Of a stretch of DNA of 64,000 nucleotides, positions 53,384 through 62,377 are shown in pieces. The notes beneath the pieces were generated by a model. The model was not told the DNA's origin, made no database searches, and saw only the letters and a list, made by a program, of their open reading frames with translations. The position numbers and the translations under genes were made by a program. Every line of letters starts with the position of its first letter. Positions within the stretch are counted from its first letter, which is position 1. Source of the stretch: Symploca sp. SIO1C2 (lineage in GTDB: Bacteria; Cyanobacteriota; Cyanobacteriia; Cyanobacteriales; Coleofasciculaceae); assembly GCA_010672925.1 (NCBI GenBank), contig JAAHFP010000033.1, positions 1 to 64,000 of the forward strand, written 5' to 3'.

Positions 53384-56300
53384 ATGTATGATATTGTCTG
53401 GCTCCTAGCTTGTGCTGGTTTGGTCTTCCTGATGCAACCGGGCTTTATGTGTTTGGAGTCAGGGCTAACTCGCTCAAAAAACAGCATCAATGTTGCTGTT
53501 AAAAACTTGGCGGATGTTGGTATTTCCGTAATTTTATTTTGGGCATTTGGTTATGCTCTGATGTTTGGGGCATCTTGGGTTGGATGGATTGGCACCAAAG
53601 GTTTCTTTATTGATCTCGATGCTGACCCCAAGCTAGCGGCTTTCTTTATTTTTGAAGCGATGTTTTGCGGTACTGCTACTACTATTATCTCAGGAGCAGT
53701 AGCAGAACGATTGCGCTTCAGTTGTTACTTGCTCATTGCCCTATTAGTTTCCGGTATTATTTATCCTATTTTTGGTCATTGGGCTTGGAATGGCGCTGAG
53801 ACAGGGAGCTTTACTGGCTGGTTGGGGAAGCTGGGCTTCGTTGATTTTGCTGGTTCGGCAGTGGTGCACTGTATTGGGGGTTGGGTTGCTTTAGCAGCCT
53901 TGTTGGTTATTGGACCCCGTACTGGTAGATTTACGAGTAATGGGCGAGCACAAAAAATCCACGGCTCTAATATGCCCTTTTCTGTCCTAGGGGTGATGCT
54001 GTTGTGGTTGGGTTGGTTGGGGTTTAATGGTGGTAGTACCCTAGCCTTAAATGAACAAATTCCTGGGATTATTGTCCATACCATCCTTGCTGGTGCTGGT
54101 GGCATGTTAACTACCGTAGCAATCGGTTGGTTCCAACGCAAACTACCAGAGGTAGAATTATTAATTAACGGCTCAATTGCTGGATTGGTATCAATTACTG
54201 CCTCTTGCCATGCGGTAAAAACTCCAGAATCCTTACTGATTGGTGCTATTGGTGGAGCAGTAATGCTCTTTGCTAACTATTGGATCGAACGTTGGCGCAT
54301 TGATGATGGAGTAGATGCGGTAGCGATTCACGGAGTTGCAGGGGTTTGGGGCATCTTGGCCGTGGCTTGGTTTGGAGACCCAGAGATACTAGGAACCGGT
54401 TTGAGTCGGCATAGCCAGCTGTTAGTGCAACTATTGGGAATTATCGTTGCTTTTGTTTGGGCTTTTGGTTTAACTTACCTAGTGCTGTCGATTACCAATC
54501 GCTTCTTTCCCCTGCGGGTTTCTCTTGAAGATGAAGAAATGGGTCTGAATGTTTCCCAACATCGAGCGAAAACGGAAGTTTATCAACTGTTTCAAGTAAT
54601 GGATAAGCAGGCAGAAACCAGGGATTTTAGCTTGCGAGTGCCGGAGGAGCCATTTACTGAGGTAGGAAAAATAGCTCACCGTTACAATCAGGTAATGGAC
54701 TCTTTAGAAGAGTACGCCAATCAACTACAAGAATTCAATGCTACTCTAGAGCGAACAGTTGAACAACGAACAGCAGAACTTGCGGAAGCCAATGCAGAGT
54801 TACAACGTTTAGATCGACTCAAAGATGAGTTTCTTGCTAATACTTCCCACGAATTAAGAACTCCCCTCAACGGTATTATCGGTATTGCTGAATCTCTGGT
54901 TGATGGTGTTACCGGTTCTCTATCTCCCCAAACTTGTTCTAATTTAAACCTGATTGTTTCTAGTGGCAGGCGTTTATCCAATCTAGTAAATGATATTCTA
55001 GATTTTTCCAAAATGTTCCACAAGAATATTGAGCTACAACTCAAACCAGTGGGACTGCGAGAAATTGTTGAAGTAGTACTTAAGCTTAGCCAACCGCTGA
55101 TTGGTTATAAAGAATTACAACTAATTAATGGAATTCCTGATTACCTTCCTCCAGCTAATGCTGACGAAAATCGCTTACAGCAAATTCTCTACAACCTAAT
55201 TGGTAATGCGATTAAGTTTACTAAATCTGGCACTGTCGAAATTTCAGCAGTAGTTGTGGAATTGGGAGGGGGGGATGAGGAGACACAGGAACGCGGGGAC
55301 GCGGGGAAGCCGAGACAAGAGAGATCAGAAGACGAGGGAGACATTCCCAATTCCCAATTTCCAATTCCCAATTCCCAATTCCCAAACAACCAACAACAAA
55401 CAACAAATAACCAACAACAATTAGCTATTTCCGTTTATGATACTGGTATCGGTATTCCAGAAGAGAATTTAGACCGCATTTTTGAATCCTTTGAACAAGC
55501 TGATGGTTCTACTGCCCGTGAATATGGTGGTACTGGCTTGGGTTTAGCAGTAACCAGAAAGCTAGTTGAGCTTCACGGAGGAGAAATTAAGGTTGAGTCT
55601 ACTGTAGGGGAAGGTTCCTGCTTCAGTTTTACTTTACCTATGGCCACTAGTCAGCCGTCAGTTATTACCCCTCAATCGTCACAATTATCATTAGTTAGTC
55701 CGCAGACTTCAATCCCAACAACGATAGATAACGGACTGCAAACTAATAACAAACAACTAATAAGCAATAACCAACAACTAATAACTAACAACCAAGAACC
55801 AACAAGTCATCAATTCAAGGTTTTGATTGTGGATGATGAACCAGTAAATTTACAGGTGTTAGTGAATCATCTGTCTCTAGAAAATTATGCGATCGCGCGA
55901 GCAATCAATGGCATGGAAGCACTGGAGTTAATTGAGAATGGCTTTCAACCTGACTTACTGTTACTCGATGTGATGATGCCAAAAATGACTGGCTATGAAG
56001 TCTGTCACAAGATTCGGGAGAAATTTCCGGCTACGGAATTACCGGTTTTGATGTTAACTGCAAAAAACCGAGTTTCGGATGTTGTGGAAGGATTGACTGC
56101 TGGTGCTAATGATTATCTGAGTAAACCGGTTTCTAAAAAAGAACTACTAGCCAGAATTAAAACTCAGTTGCAACTGTCTCAAATCAATGCTGCCTACGGT
56201 CGTTTTGTGCCTCGTCAATTTCTCCAATTATTGCAAAAAGAAAGTATTCTAGATGTTCAACTAGGGGATAATGTACAGCAGGAAATGTCAGTGCTGTTTT

Positions 56301-57001
56301 CTGATATTCGCTCCTTTACGACCCTATCAGAAAGGATGACACCCCAGGAAAATTTCCAATTTATCAATTCCTTTCTTTCTCGTATGGAGCCTGCCATTAT
56401 CGACAATCGTGGCTTTATTGATAAATACATCGGTGATGCGATTATGGCACTGTTTAGTGGAGGGGCTGACGATGCTGTCAAAGCTGGGATTGCGATGTTG
56501 CATCAGCTAGCTGAATACAATCAACATCGCCTCCAATCAGGCTATCAACCGATTAAAGTAGGGATTGGCATCAATACAGGGGATTTGATGTTAGGTACAG
56601 TTGGTGGACAGTCTCGGATGGATGGTACTGTAATTAGCGATAATGTTAATATAGCCTCCCGGATTGAAGGGTTGACTAAAAAATATGGAGTTTCGATGCT
56701 CATCTCTCACCAAACTTTTAGCTCCTTAAAATATCCTAACGAATATGTTTTTCGCTTTATTGCTCAAGTCAGAATGAAAGGTAAGTCAGAATTGGTGAGT
56801 CTCTTTGAAGTCTTTGATGCTGATGATCCGAAAATTAAAGAGAAAAAAATGCTTACGAAAACCAATTTTGAGAAGGCTTGTTTGCTCTACTATCAGCGTC
56901 GTTTTAGTAAAGCCGCACAACTGTTTAAAGATGTATTGAATATTATACCAGAGGATAAAATCACTCAAATTTATCTGAAACGCTGTTCAGAACAATGTTA
57001 G
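53384..57001 (+). CDS. AmtB-like ammonium sensor/transporter fused to histidine kinase, receiver and class III cyclase
   Basis: A 1205-residue fusion. Residues 1 to about 375 form an Amt/Rh channel-like domain with many membrane helices ([15 protein letters not shown] at the start; twin-His positions in [11 protein letters not shown] and [12 protein letters not shown]). Then a linker-coiled coil (about 395-470), HisKA with phospho-His in [13 protein letters not shown] (about 487), and HATPase (N box IGNAIKFT, G1 YDTGIGIP, G2 GGTGLGLAV). A receiver follows with Asp in [10 protein letters not shown] (about 862) and SKPVS, then a class III cyclase with both metal Asp residues ([13 protein letters not shown] and [11 protein letters not shown]). 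Ammonium binding may drive phosphorelay and cAMP. Between N and G1 boxes a repeat-derived insertion ([17 protein letters not shown]) has been accepted in frame; a second lies before the receiver. Confidence 0.93.
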   Translation: MYDIVWLLACAGLVFLMQPGFMCLESGLTRSKNSINVAVKNLADVGISVILFWAFGYALMFGASWVGWIGTKGFFIDLDADPKLAAFFIFEAMFCGTATTIISGAVAERLRFSCYLLIALLVSGIIYPIFGHWAWNGAETGSFTGWLGKLGFVDFAGSAVVHCIGGWVALAALLVIGPRTGRFTSNGRAQKIHGSNMPFSVLGVMLLWLGWLGFNGGSTLALNEQIPGIIVHTILAGAGGMLTTVAIGWFQRKLPEVELLINGSIAGLVSITASCHAVKTPESLLIGAIGGAVMLFANYWIERWRIDDGVDAVAIHGVAGVWGILAVAWFGDPEILGTGLSRHSQLLVQLLGIIVAFVWAFGLTYLVLSITNRFFPLRVSLEDEEMGLNVSQHRAKTEVYQLFQVMDKQAETRDFSLRVPEEPFTEVGKIAHRYNQVMDSLEEYANQLQEFNATLERTVEQRTAELAEANAELQRLDRLKDEFLANTSHELRTPLNGIIGIAESLVDGVTGSLSPQTCSNLNLIVSSGRRLSNLVNDILDFSKMFHKNIELQLKPVGLREIVEVVLKLSQPLIGYKELQLINGIPDYLPPANADENRLQQILYNLIGNAIKFTKSGTVEISAVVVELGGGDEETQERGDAGKPRQERSEDEGDIPNSQFPIPNSQFPNNQQQTTNNQQQLAISVYDTGIGIPEENLDRIFESFEQADGSTAREYGGTGLGLAVTRKLVELHGGEIKVESTVGEGSCFSFTLPMATSQPSVITPQSSQLSLVSPQTSIPTTIDNGLQTNNKQLISNNQQLITNNQEPTSHQFKVLIVDDEPVNLQVLVNHLSLENYAIARAINGMEALELIENGFQPDLLLLDVMMPKMTGYEVCHKIREKFPATELPVLMLTAKNRVSDVVEGLTAGANDYLSKPVSKKELLARIKTQLQLSQINAAYGRFVPRQFLQLLQKESILDVQLGDNVQQEMSVLFSDIRSFTTLSERMTPQENFQFINSFLSRMEPAIIDNRGFIDKYIGDAIMALFSGGADDAVKAGIAMLHQLAEYNQHRLQSGYQPIKVGIGINTGDLMLGTVGGQSRMDGTVISDNVNIASRIEGLTKKYGVSMLISHQTFSSLKYPNEYVFRFIAQVRMKGKSELVSLFEVFDADDPKIKEKKMLTKTNFEKACLLYYQRRFSKAAQLFKDVLNIIPEDKITQIYLKRCSEQC

Positions 57002-57018
57002 GTTTTTACCAGTATGTA

Positions 57019-57202
57019 GATCCCCGACTTCTTGAAGGGATGCCACTGGGAAATGGGGGGTCACACCCCTCATTTATACGAAAATTGGCTTGTAGAGACG
57101 CGCCATGGCGCGTCTCTACATTTAGCGGAATAAGGAAAAATCCTGATATGAGGGGTCACACCCCTGATTCAACCGCAGTATCCTTGAAGAGGTCGGGGAT
57201 AT
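57019..57202. repeat. Nested palindromic element
   Basis: Outer arms GATCCCCGACTTCTTGAAG (57019-57037) and CTTGAAGAGGTCGGGGATAT (57183-57202); a pair of GGGGTCACACCCCT copies (57057 and 57152); and, inside, a perfect 30-bp palindrome TGTAGAGACGCGCCA with its complement (57091-57120). It looks as though one repeat was inserted into another. Confidence 0.75.
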
Positions 57203-57457
57203 TGAGAGTGTAGAGTACCCTACAGGCACGATAGGTAAAATCTTCTGTTGCATTTGTGATTATTTTTTGCTAGTATAATTTTATAATGGGAAACTGTGTG
57301 CACATATATACAGTGATAAGGTTATATCTAGTTTGCTACATGCTGATAGAGTAAGCGATCGCGTAAGCCAATAGTACCCTGTTAGATTTTCCCCGGTGTT
57401 CAGTGGAATAAGTAGGTTGGGTGTAGCCGATAGCGTAACCCAACTTCAGTAACTCAT

Positions 57458-57613
57458 CTATTCATCTTGTGCAAGGAAGCACCAAGCAAAGATGGCTAGA
57501 TTGACAACCAAACCTAGTCCTGGATAGAGAATATCTGCGAGGATAGTCAGGGTCAATTCAAGAGTGAGGAGTATCTGCTTTCGTCGTCGCTGGTATTTGT
57601 GGTTGGTGTTCAT
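57458..57613 (-). CDS. Small 51-residue membrane protein candidate
   Basis: Opens MNTNHKYQRRRKQILLTLEL, with a basic N-terminus, then a hydrophobic stretch (TLTILADILYPGLGLVV ... AIFAWCFLAQD). The composition and ATG-to-TAG frame in an otherwise gene-free region suggest a real short protein with one or two membrane segments, but no family is recognised and no ribosome-binding site is strong. It could be chance. Confidence 0.35.
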   Translation of the reverse strand: MNTNHKYQRRRKQILLTLELTLTILADILYPGLGLVVNLAIFAWCFLAQDE

Positions 57614-57934
57614 CTTTTAGCCTTAGTTTTACTGATGATGCAAGGCTAAATTTGGTGTCGTGGAGTAAAGCAAATACACCAAAGTGAGGCGGAAAGTCAA
57701 AACAATTCAAAATTAAAAATTATCAATTCAAAATTAAAGACAATTAATGGGGGCTTGTACCCACCACTAATTGAAGACCATCATAATCTTTGATTTTGCA
57801 TTTTGAATTCCAAAAATGGTCTTTGGTTATCAAGGGTGGGCAGTTTGGTGTGGTTTGATTAGATTGAAGTAGTACCAAACTTTTTGTGTAGCGCGTAGCG
57901 CTAGGCAAAAGGCAACAGGCAACAGTAAGTTGTA
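57614..57934. other. Gene-free gap with CAATTCAAAATTAAA repeats
   Basis: Holds CAATTCAAAATTAAA-type duplications (about 57703-57740) and a TAGCGCGTAGCGCTAGGCAAAA stretch that also occurs near 1990. No gene is visible. Confidence 0.55.
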
Positions 57935-58040
57935 ATACCAAATCCGGTTAAGACACAAGATATTCATTTGCCCCCTAAATCCCCCAATTCTGGGGGACTT
58001 TGAATTATTCTTACCCTGATATAAGAACCGGATTTGGTAT
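57935..58040. mobile_element. MITE-like element with 15-bp inverted ends ATACCAAATCCGGTT
   Basis: Perfect 15-base terminal inverted repeats (57935-57949 and 58026-58040) enclose a 76-base centre that includes a CCCCCAATTCTGGGGG palindrome. It encodes nothing. One end-like sequence (ATACCAAATCTGGTT) also begins the direct repeat at 15131. The element lies 62 bases upstream of the NB-ARC gene start. Confidence 0.65.
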
Positions 58041-58101
58041 AAGTGGGTTTAGAGAGTTTAGGAATCTCCTAAGCAAAACTTGTAGCGTTATAGCTGATGG
58101 G

Positions 58102-58353
58102 ATGAAACAGTCGGGAAAGCGTCCAACTTATGGCCCGAAAGTGAAACGGCGGGTGAAGCACCTGCTGGAGGCGTTGCTGGCTTTTGTCAATGATGAAATC
58201 GAGGATGGAGATACCCTTGATATCACGGTTAGGAAGAATGAGCAGGAGCTGATTGTTAGGACAAAGCTGAGGGTTTTGGTAGAATTAACGGGAAAATACC
58301 AAGATGAGGGGAAGTTAACTACAACAGGGCAAGTTAGGGAAGCCCTCAACTGA
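58102..58353 (+). pseudogene. N-terminal piece of the NB-ARC/TPR protein, ended by in-frame TGA
   Basis: 83 residues (MKQSGKRPTYGPKVKRRVK..., ending VREALN) that belong to the N-terminal domain shared with the STAND-like protein at 33961-35220. The frame continues after the TGA (58351-58353) without shift: the homologue reads REALN-like MMKDFLGILED where this reads VREALN, stop, LKDFLEILED. So a single codon change separates it from the rest. It may be a pseudogene mutation, a read-through or a sequencing error. Confidence 0.75.
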
Positions 58354-58365
58354 CTGAAAGATTTT

Positions 58366-60237
58366 TTGGAAATTCTGGAAGACTTGCGGGAACAGAAGCG
58401 AGGTTCCGATAACTGGCATTTTAAGCTTAAACTGTGGCACAAGTACCAGGATCACGATGCCAATTTAGAGAGGTTTGACGAAGAATGGGATAATCGTAGA
58501 CCAGCAAAATCGAAAGCTGCTGCTAAGGAGAGTAATTCTAAGAAGACACTTCCACCACCAACAGTTTATGAGAACCTTGGGCGTAAGGGTATTCTTAACC
58601 AAGAAGAATTTATCGGACGTCGGGCAGAACTTGACCAATTACATCGATTGTTGCAAGAAAATACCCAAGTAGCAATCGCGGCAACGGTTACTGGTATGGG
58701 GGGAGTGGGTAAAACGGAATTAGCAATTCAGTATGCCAGGGAGCAGTTACCAACTTATCCGGGGGGAGTTTGTTGGTTATCCGCTAGGAATTTTGCTGTC
58801 GGGTTAGTCGAATTTGCCCGTCCCCATTTTTTCCCTAATGTCAATTTAGAGCATTTGTCTCCAGAAGAGCGAGTTACCTATTGCTGGCAGCATTGGGTTG
58901 AAGGGGATGTTTTGCTGGTGCTGGATGATGTGACTAATTACGAGAAGCAGGTAAAGCCTTATTTGCCGGAATCATCCCGGTTTAAACTGCTGCTTACCAC
59001 TAGGGAAAATTTGGGTGATAAGTTTGTCTGTTTGAATTTGGAGGTACTCAAGCCCCTAGCAGCAATGGCTTTATTACAATCCCTGGTAGGGAGGAAGCGA
59101 CTGTTACAGGAACCTTGGCTTGCGAGAAAACTCTGTAAATGGCTGGGTTATTTGCCTCTGGGCTTGGAGTTGGTGGGATGTTATCTTAAGCAGGAAGAGG
59201 ATTTATCTCTAGCAGAATTACTCGAAGAGTTACAAAATGAGCGACTAGCAGCAGAAGCTTTGGTAGAAACTCACTCTGGCATGACGGCTCAACTGGGGGT
59301 TGCTGCTGCTTTTGAGTTGAGTTGGAAACGGTTAAACCAAAATGCCCAAGTTGTGGCCTATTTACTGAGTTTATTTGCCCTTGCTCCTATTCCTTGGTCA
59401 TTGGTGGAAAGTGCAGCAAAGAGTAAATCTACTAAAGAATTGAAGCAGGCTAGACGCACTCTTGTCCAGCTGAATTTGCTGAAGCGCACGGATAAGAATA
59501 CTTACCAACTGCATCAACTGATTCGGGAGTTCTTTTGCTACAAGGGGGAAGAGTCTGGTGAGGCAAAGGAGTTAAAGCGCGGGTTAGCAACAGCGATGGT
59601 GACAGTGGCAGAGCAAATTCCTCAAGAGATTACCCTAGAGTTGGTAAAGTCTTTTGAGCCTGCGATACCCCATCTGGAAGAAGTAGCGAGGAAATTAACA
59701 GAGTTTCTTACTAATGAAGATTTAATCTGGCCTTGTACTGGTTTAGGGAAGTTTTATCAAGGTCAAGGCTTCTATGAGTTGGCAGAACCTTGGTTGCAGC
59801 GATGTAAAGCATTGGCAAAAACTCGCCTGGGTAAAGAACATCCTGATTTTGCTACTAGTCTTAACAACTTAGCTGGATCATACCAATCCCTTGGATGCTA
59901 CAGTGATGCTGAATCATTGTATAAGCAAGCGATTGAAATCAATAAGCGCTCTTTACCTGAAGACAATCCTTCATTGCCTATCTACCTCAACAGCTTAGCT
60001 GTACTATACAAATCCCTTAGACGCTACAGTGAAGCTGAAACATTGTATCTGGAAGCCTTGATAATTTTGTATCGCTCTTTAGGGTCAGAGCATCCTAATA
60101 CTGTTACAGTGGAGAACAGTTTTGTCGAATTCTTGATGCAAGTAGTCAGTGAGGGTCAGGAGTCGCTGCTGTCTGAGCATCCTTGGATGCAGAAATTGCT
60201 GGTGATAATTAAGGAGGAAGGGGAATTGGGAATGTAG
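58366..60237 (+). CDS. NB-ARC/TPR STAND ATPase (main part after the TGA)
   Basis: 623 residues in the same frame as the preceding piece; the start shown is a TTG (MEILEDLREQK) and is not secure. After the tail of the N-terminal domain come EFIGRRAELDQLHRLLQ and the NB-ARC P-loop TVTGMGGVGKTELAIQYARE, Walker B LLVLDDVTNY, the RNBS-B-like LLLTTRE, GLPL-like LGYLPLGLELVG and a winged-helix region. C-terminal TPRs follow (FATSLNNLAGSYQSLGCY, LPIYLNSLAVLYKSLRRY, ATLYLEALIILYRSLG). STAND proteins of this type act in signalling or antiviral defence; the target is unknown. Its last residues (GELGM) run into an STRR, so the natural end may be lost. Confidence 0.87.
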   Translation: MEILEDLREQKRGSDNWHFKLKLWHKYQDHDANLERFDEEWDNRRPAKSKAAAKESNSKKTLPPPTVYENLGRKGILNQEEFIGRRAELDQLHRLLQENTQVAIAATVTGMGGVGKTELAIQYAREQLPTYPGGVCWLSARNFAVGLVEFARPHFFPNVNLEHLSPEERVTYCWQHWVEGDVLLVLDDVTNYEKQVKPYLPESSRFKLLLTTRENLGDKFVCLNLEVLKPLAAMALLQSLVGRKRLLQEPWLARKLCKWLGYLPLGLELVGCYLKQEEDLSLAELLEELQNERLAAEALVETHSGMTAQLGVAAAFELSWKRLNQNAQVVAYLLSLFALAPIPWSLVESAAKSKSTKELKQARRTLVQLNLLKRTDKNTYQLHQLIREFFCYKGEESGEAKELKRGLATAMVTVAEQIPQEITLELVKSFEPAIPHLEEVARKLTEFLTNEDLIWPCTGLGKFYQGQGFYELAEPWLQRCKALAKTRLGKEHPDFATSLNNLAGSYQSLGCYSDAESLYKQAIEINKRSLPEDNPSLPIYLNSLAVLYKSLRRYSEAETLYLEALIILYRSLGSEHPNTVTVENSFVEFLMQVVSEGQESLLSEHPWMQKLLVIIKEEGELGM

Positions 60238-60285
60238 AATTTAGAATTGGGAATAAACTACAGTTAATTGGTTCGGATGGGTGAG

Positions 60286-60363
60286 CGATAGGGCGGGTTT
60301 TGGATTAAAAATATCGTATTAAGCGTCAAAGGTGACCCTAAACCCGCCCCTACAAGGATTGAT
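60286..60363. repeat. 78-bp direct repeat, copy A (GGGCGGGTTTTG ... AAACCCGCCC)
   Basis: Starts CGATAGGGCGGGTTTTG, contains AAAAATATCGT and GGTGACCCTAAACCCGCCCC and ends GATTGAT. About 70 of 78 positions agree by eye with copy B at 62228-62305, same orientation. The arms GGGCGGGTTT and AAACCCGCCC are inverted. Positioned just past the stop of the Shedu-like gene. Confidence 0.85.
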
Positions 60364-60372
60364 TGGGACAAA

Positions 60373-61032
60373 CTAGTCCAAATGCTTACATATTTTAAGT
60401 GTTGACAGCTTTTCTATTGACTCTTCCAGCAATTTGTCAAAGGTTATACAGTGAAGAGGTCTACTATTGATAATAGTTTTGTTTGATCTCCATAAGAATC
60501 TTTGCATCAAGCCAGATTGTTTAAGAAACTGATCCCTTCCGATAACAAGCAGGCCAGTATAGCTCACTTGAGTATGACCAAAATACTCTTCAAATTTATT
60601 GGTTCTTTCATAATCATCCATCCGATAGTACCAGTCGATAACTTGACTCAACCCATGTTCATACCTAGGAGACCACTCATAACTAGTATTCCACGAATCA
60701 GACTGTCCAGACTTAATCTTAAAAATACTATTTTCTTTGGCATCTTCAAATTCAATAAAGACAAATTTCTTTTTCTGTCGATCAGCGACAACAAAATCAG
60801 CTCTAAACTCATTGCTAAATAAACTTACTTCAGGTTTATAAAAAGCTGGCTCTAGACCAAAATGCCAATATCCGAGCAAAAGAATTAAGTTTGGCCGGTC
60901 TGCAAAAAACTTTTGCAGGCCATTGTCTCCCGCCTCAGCAATTGCTAGATTTTTTGACAAAAAATTTTTCAGTTCCTGGAGCTCTTTGTCACACTCTTGA
61001 ATGTCAAAGCGATGAGGAAAAAGTGTGATCAC
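60373..61032 (-). CDS. Shedu-like (DUF4263) nuclease-domain protein
   Basis: A 219-residue protein with the DUF4263/Shedu pattern: FRADFVVADRQKKKFVFIEF gives the Asp and the Glu-x-(E/D) strand of a PD-(D/E)XK-like core, and the helix WSPRYEHGLSQVIDWYYRMD is typical of the domain, as is the GLLVIGRD strand. Shedu proteins protect against phage in other bacteria by DNA nicking. This protein has only the nuclease domain. It starts with GTG overlapping the toxin gene's TAG by one base (TAGTG), so it is coupled to the upstream RelE-like gene. Alternative view: a nuclease with a repair role. Confidence 0.82.
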   Translation of the reverse strand: MITLFPHRFDIQECDKELQELKNFLSKNLAIAEAGDNGLQKFFADRPNLILLLGYWHFGLEPAFYKPEVSLFSNEFRADFVVADRQKKKFVFIEFEDAKENSIFKIKSGQSDSWNTSYEWSPRYEHGLSQVIDWYYRMDDYERTNKFEEYFGHTQVSYTGLLVIGRDQFLKQSGLMQRFLWRSNKTIINSRPLHCITFDKLLEESIEKLSTLKICKHLD

Positions 61033-61286
61033 TAGTAGTCTTCCTTATTGCGGTCAATAATATCAATTATCAAAAAACCCTGGTCTTTCTCTGTAAAAAG
61101 CAGTCGTACAGTTTTGTCTACTTTTACTACCCACGTATCTAAATCTTGATTTTTGAATATGTCAGAGTTTAACTGTTGAAAATTATTTATATCTAGCTGC
61201 TCTATTACGTGAGCAACTTTAGTTTTTTGCGGTGATGGCATTGTTTCATATGCCATCAAAGCTTTTTCTCGGAACTGTACTGTCAT
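61032..61286 (-). CDS. RelE/ParE-superfamily toxin
   Basis: An 84-residue protein (MTVQFREKALMAYETMPSPQ, then TWVVKVDKTVRLLFTEKDQG, LIIDIIDRNKEDY) matching the RelE-like fold: short helices, then antiparallel strands with Arg in VRLLF and a C-terminal I-D-R-x-x-x-Y pattern. I chose the ATG 61286 with GGAG 8 bases upstream; a TTG at 61316 would add 10 residues. Flanked by a small antitoxin-like gene upstream and the Shedu-like gene downstream (1-base overlap), so the three form one operon. Confidence 0.8.
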   Translation of the reverse strand: MTVQFREKALMAYETMPSPQKTKVAHVIEQLDINNFQQLNSDIFKNQDLDTWVVKVDKTVRLLFTEKDQGFLIIDIIDRNKEDY

Positions 61287-61345
61287 GGATTCATCTCCAT
61301 AGTCGAGAAGAGACAAGAGGTAGTTACGTCACTATATTATATACC

Positions 61346-61549
61346 CTACCTATTGTAAAAGACCTCAGCTTCTCGTAACTCACGTCCATATTTTAGAGCT
61401 TGTAGAAAAATTTCCTCATCGGAAACTGAACCAACTAACTTATCTAACCAGTTTTCAGTAGCAGTCTGGCTATTAACTTTAAGTTGAAGATCGGAAACTA
61501 TTTGCTCAAGGTTAGCTAGACGTTGTTCAAGTACTGCTTCGTCTAGCAT
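61346..61549 (-). CDS. Small antitoxin-like protein partner of the RelE-like toxin
   Basis: A 67-residue protein: an N-terminal coiled helix (LEQRLANLEQIVSDLQLKV), then ENWLDKLVGSVSDEEIFLQA and LKYGRELREAE. This layout is common in cyanobacteria directly before RelE-like toxins. It should bind the toxin; DNA-binding is not evident. It sits about 60 bases upstream of the toxin start on the same strand. Confidence 0.8.
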   Translation of the reverse strand: MLDEAVLEQRLANLEQIVSDLQLKVNSQTATENWLDKLVGSVSDEEIFLQALKYGRELREAEVFYNR

Positions 61550-61706
61550 AATGTTTTTATCCTTATATTGCTTTAGGTTAGCATTCTAACGGGCAAGTTC
61601 GGCAGCGTTTTGACTGGCAAGATGCCAGTTCCACATAAGGAAATCTGGGAAAATGGGTATTCTATTTTGGTTTATCTTGCAATAGTACCAACAACCACAT
61701 CCCCTT

Positions 61707-61901
61707 TTACAAATCTTGCCAAGCCTCATCCTCCTCTGGAAGTAACCAATCTTTTTGCAAAGAGGATTCACTCAATAGACTAACTTCAAGCATCTCTTGC
61801 CGAGACTTAGCCTTGAGAAATTTCAGGAAATCTAACACTTCGGCTAATAACAGTTCTGAAGTTTGATCGAGTTCCTGGATAATCAACTCTTTCAAATGCA
61901 T
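61707..61901 (-). CDS. DUF2281-type antitoxin with a missing toxin
   Basis: A 64-residue protein (MHLKELIIQELDQTSELLLA, then EVLDFLKFLKAK) of the DUF2281 antitoxin type. Its natural partner is normally encoded immediately downstream. There the frame (minus strand, about 61668-61706) gives only VKGDVVVGTIAR before a stop, resembling the first residues of a MazF/PemK-type toxin, and then a GGAACTGGCATCTTGCCAG repeat fills the site. I infer that the toxin was destroyed by repeat insertion, so the antitoxin may be an orphan. Confidence 0.72.
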   Translation of the reverse strand: MHLKELIIQELDQTSELLLAEVLDFLKFLKAKSRQEMLEVSLLSESSLQKDWLLPEEDEAWQDL

Positions 61902-62227
61902 ACTGATTTTTTGTGCAATTTTGACCTTAGACCAATAGTTGAATCTAAAATGCTCTACCGGGTATTGTCATTTTATACCAAAAAGATCACCAACTGTCCA
62001 TAACCCTATTGTAGGGGCGGGTTTAGGGACAATCTAGACCATCTAACCCGGATATTAGAATCAAAACCTGCCCTCACCGGCATCTTCCGCTTAACGCAAC
62101 AATCCCTAACAAAGAACGATATGCCTTATATTGGTGTTGCGATCGCCTACGGTACAAGGGAAGTTGATAGTATGTACTGCGGTGAATTAAAAGATGAGGG
62201 GAATAATTGTGGTAATCGGATGGTTAT

Positions 62228-62305
62228 CGATAGGGCGGGTTTTGTCTGAAAAATATCGTCTTCAGGGTCAACGGTGACCCTAAACCCGCCCCTACAACGA
62301 TTGAT
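62228..62305. repeat. 78-bp direct repeat, copy B
   Basis: Same length, order and orientation as copy A at 60286-60363, with about 8 differences by eye. The two copies bracket the Shedu-like, RelE-like and DUF2281 genes. Confidence 0.85.
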
Positions 62306-62346
62306 GCTGAAGGGATGGTTCATCAAGTGCAGCACACCAATATGCA

Positions 62347-62377
62347 GATGCCCGACTTCTTGAAGAGGTCGGGCATC
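62347..62377. terminator. GATGCCCGACTTCTT hairpin
   Basis: GATGCCCGACTTCTT and GAAGAGGTCGGGCATC form a 31-base hairpin with almost no loop. It lies about 100 bases past the PEP-CTERM stop on the minus strand. It has no T-run, so a terminator role is uncertain. The same hairpin, split by an insertion, forms the outer arms at 57019-57202. Confidence 0.5.
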
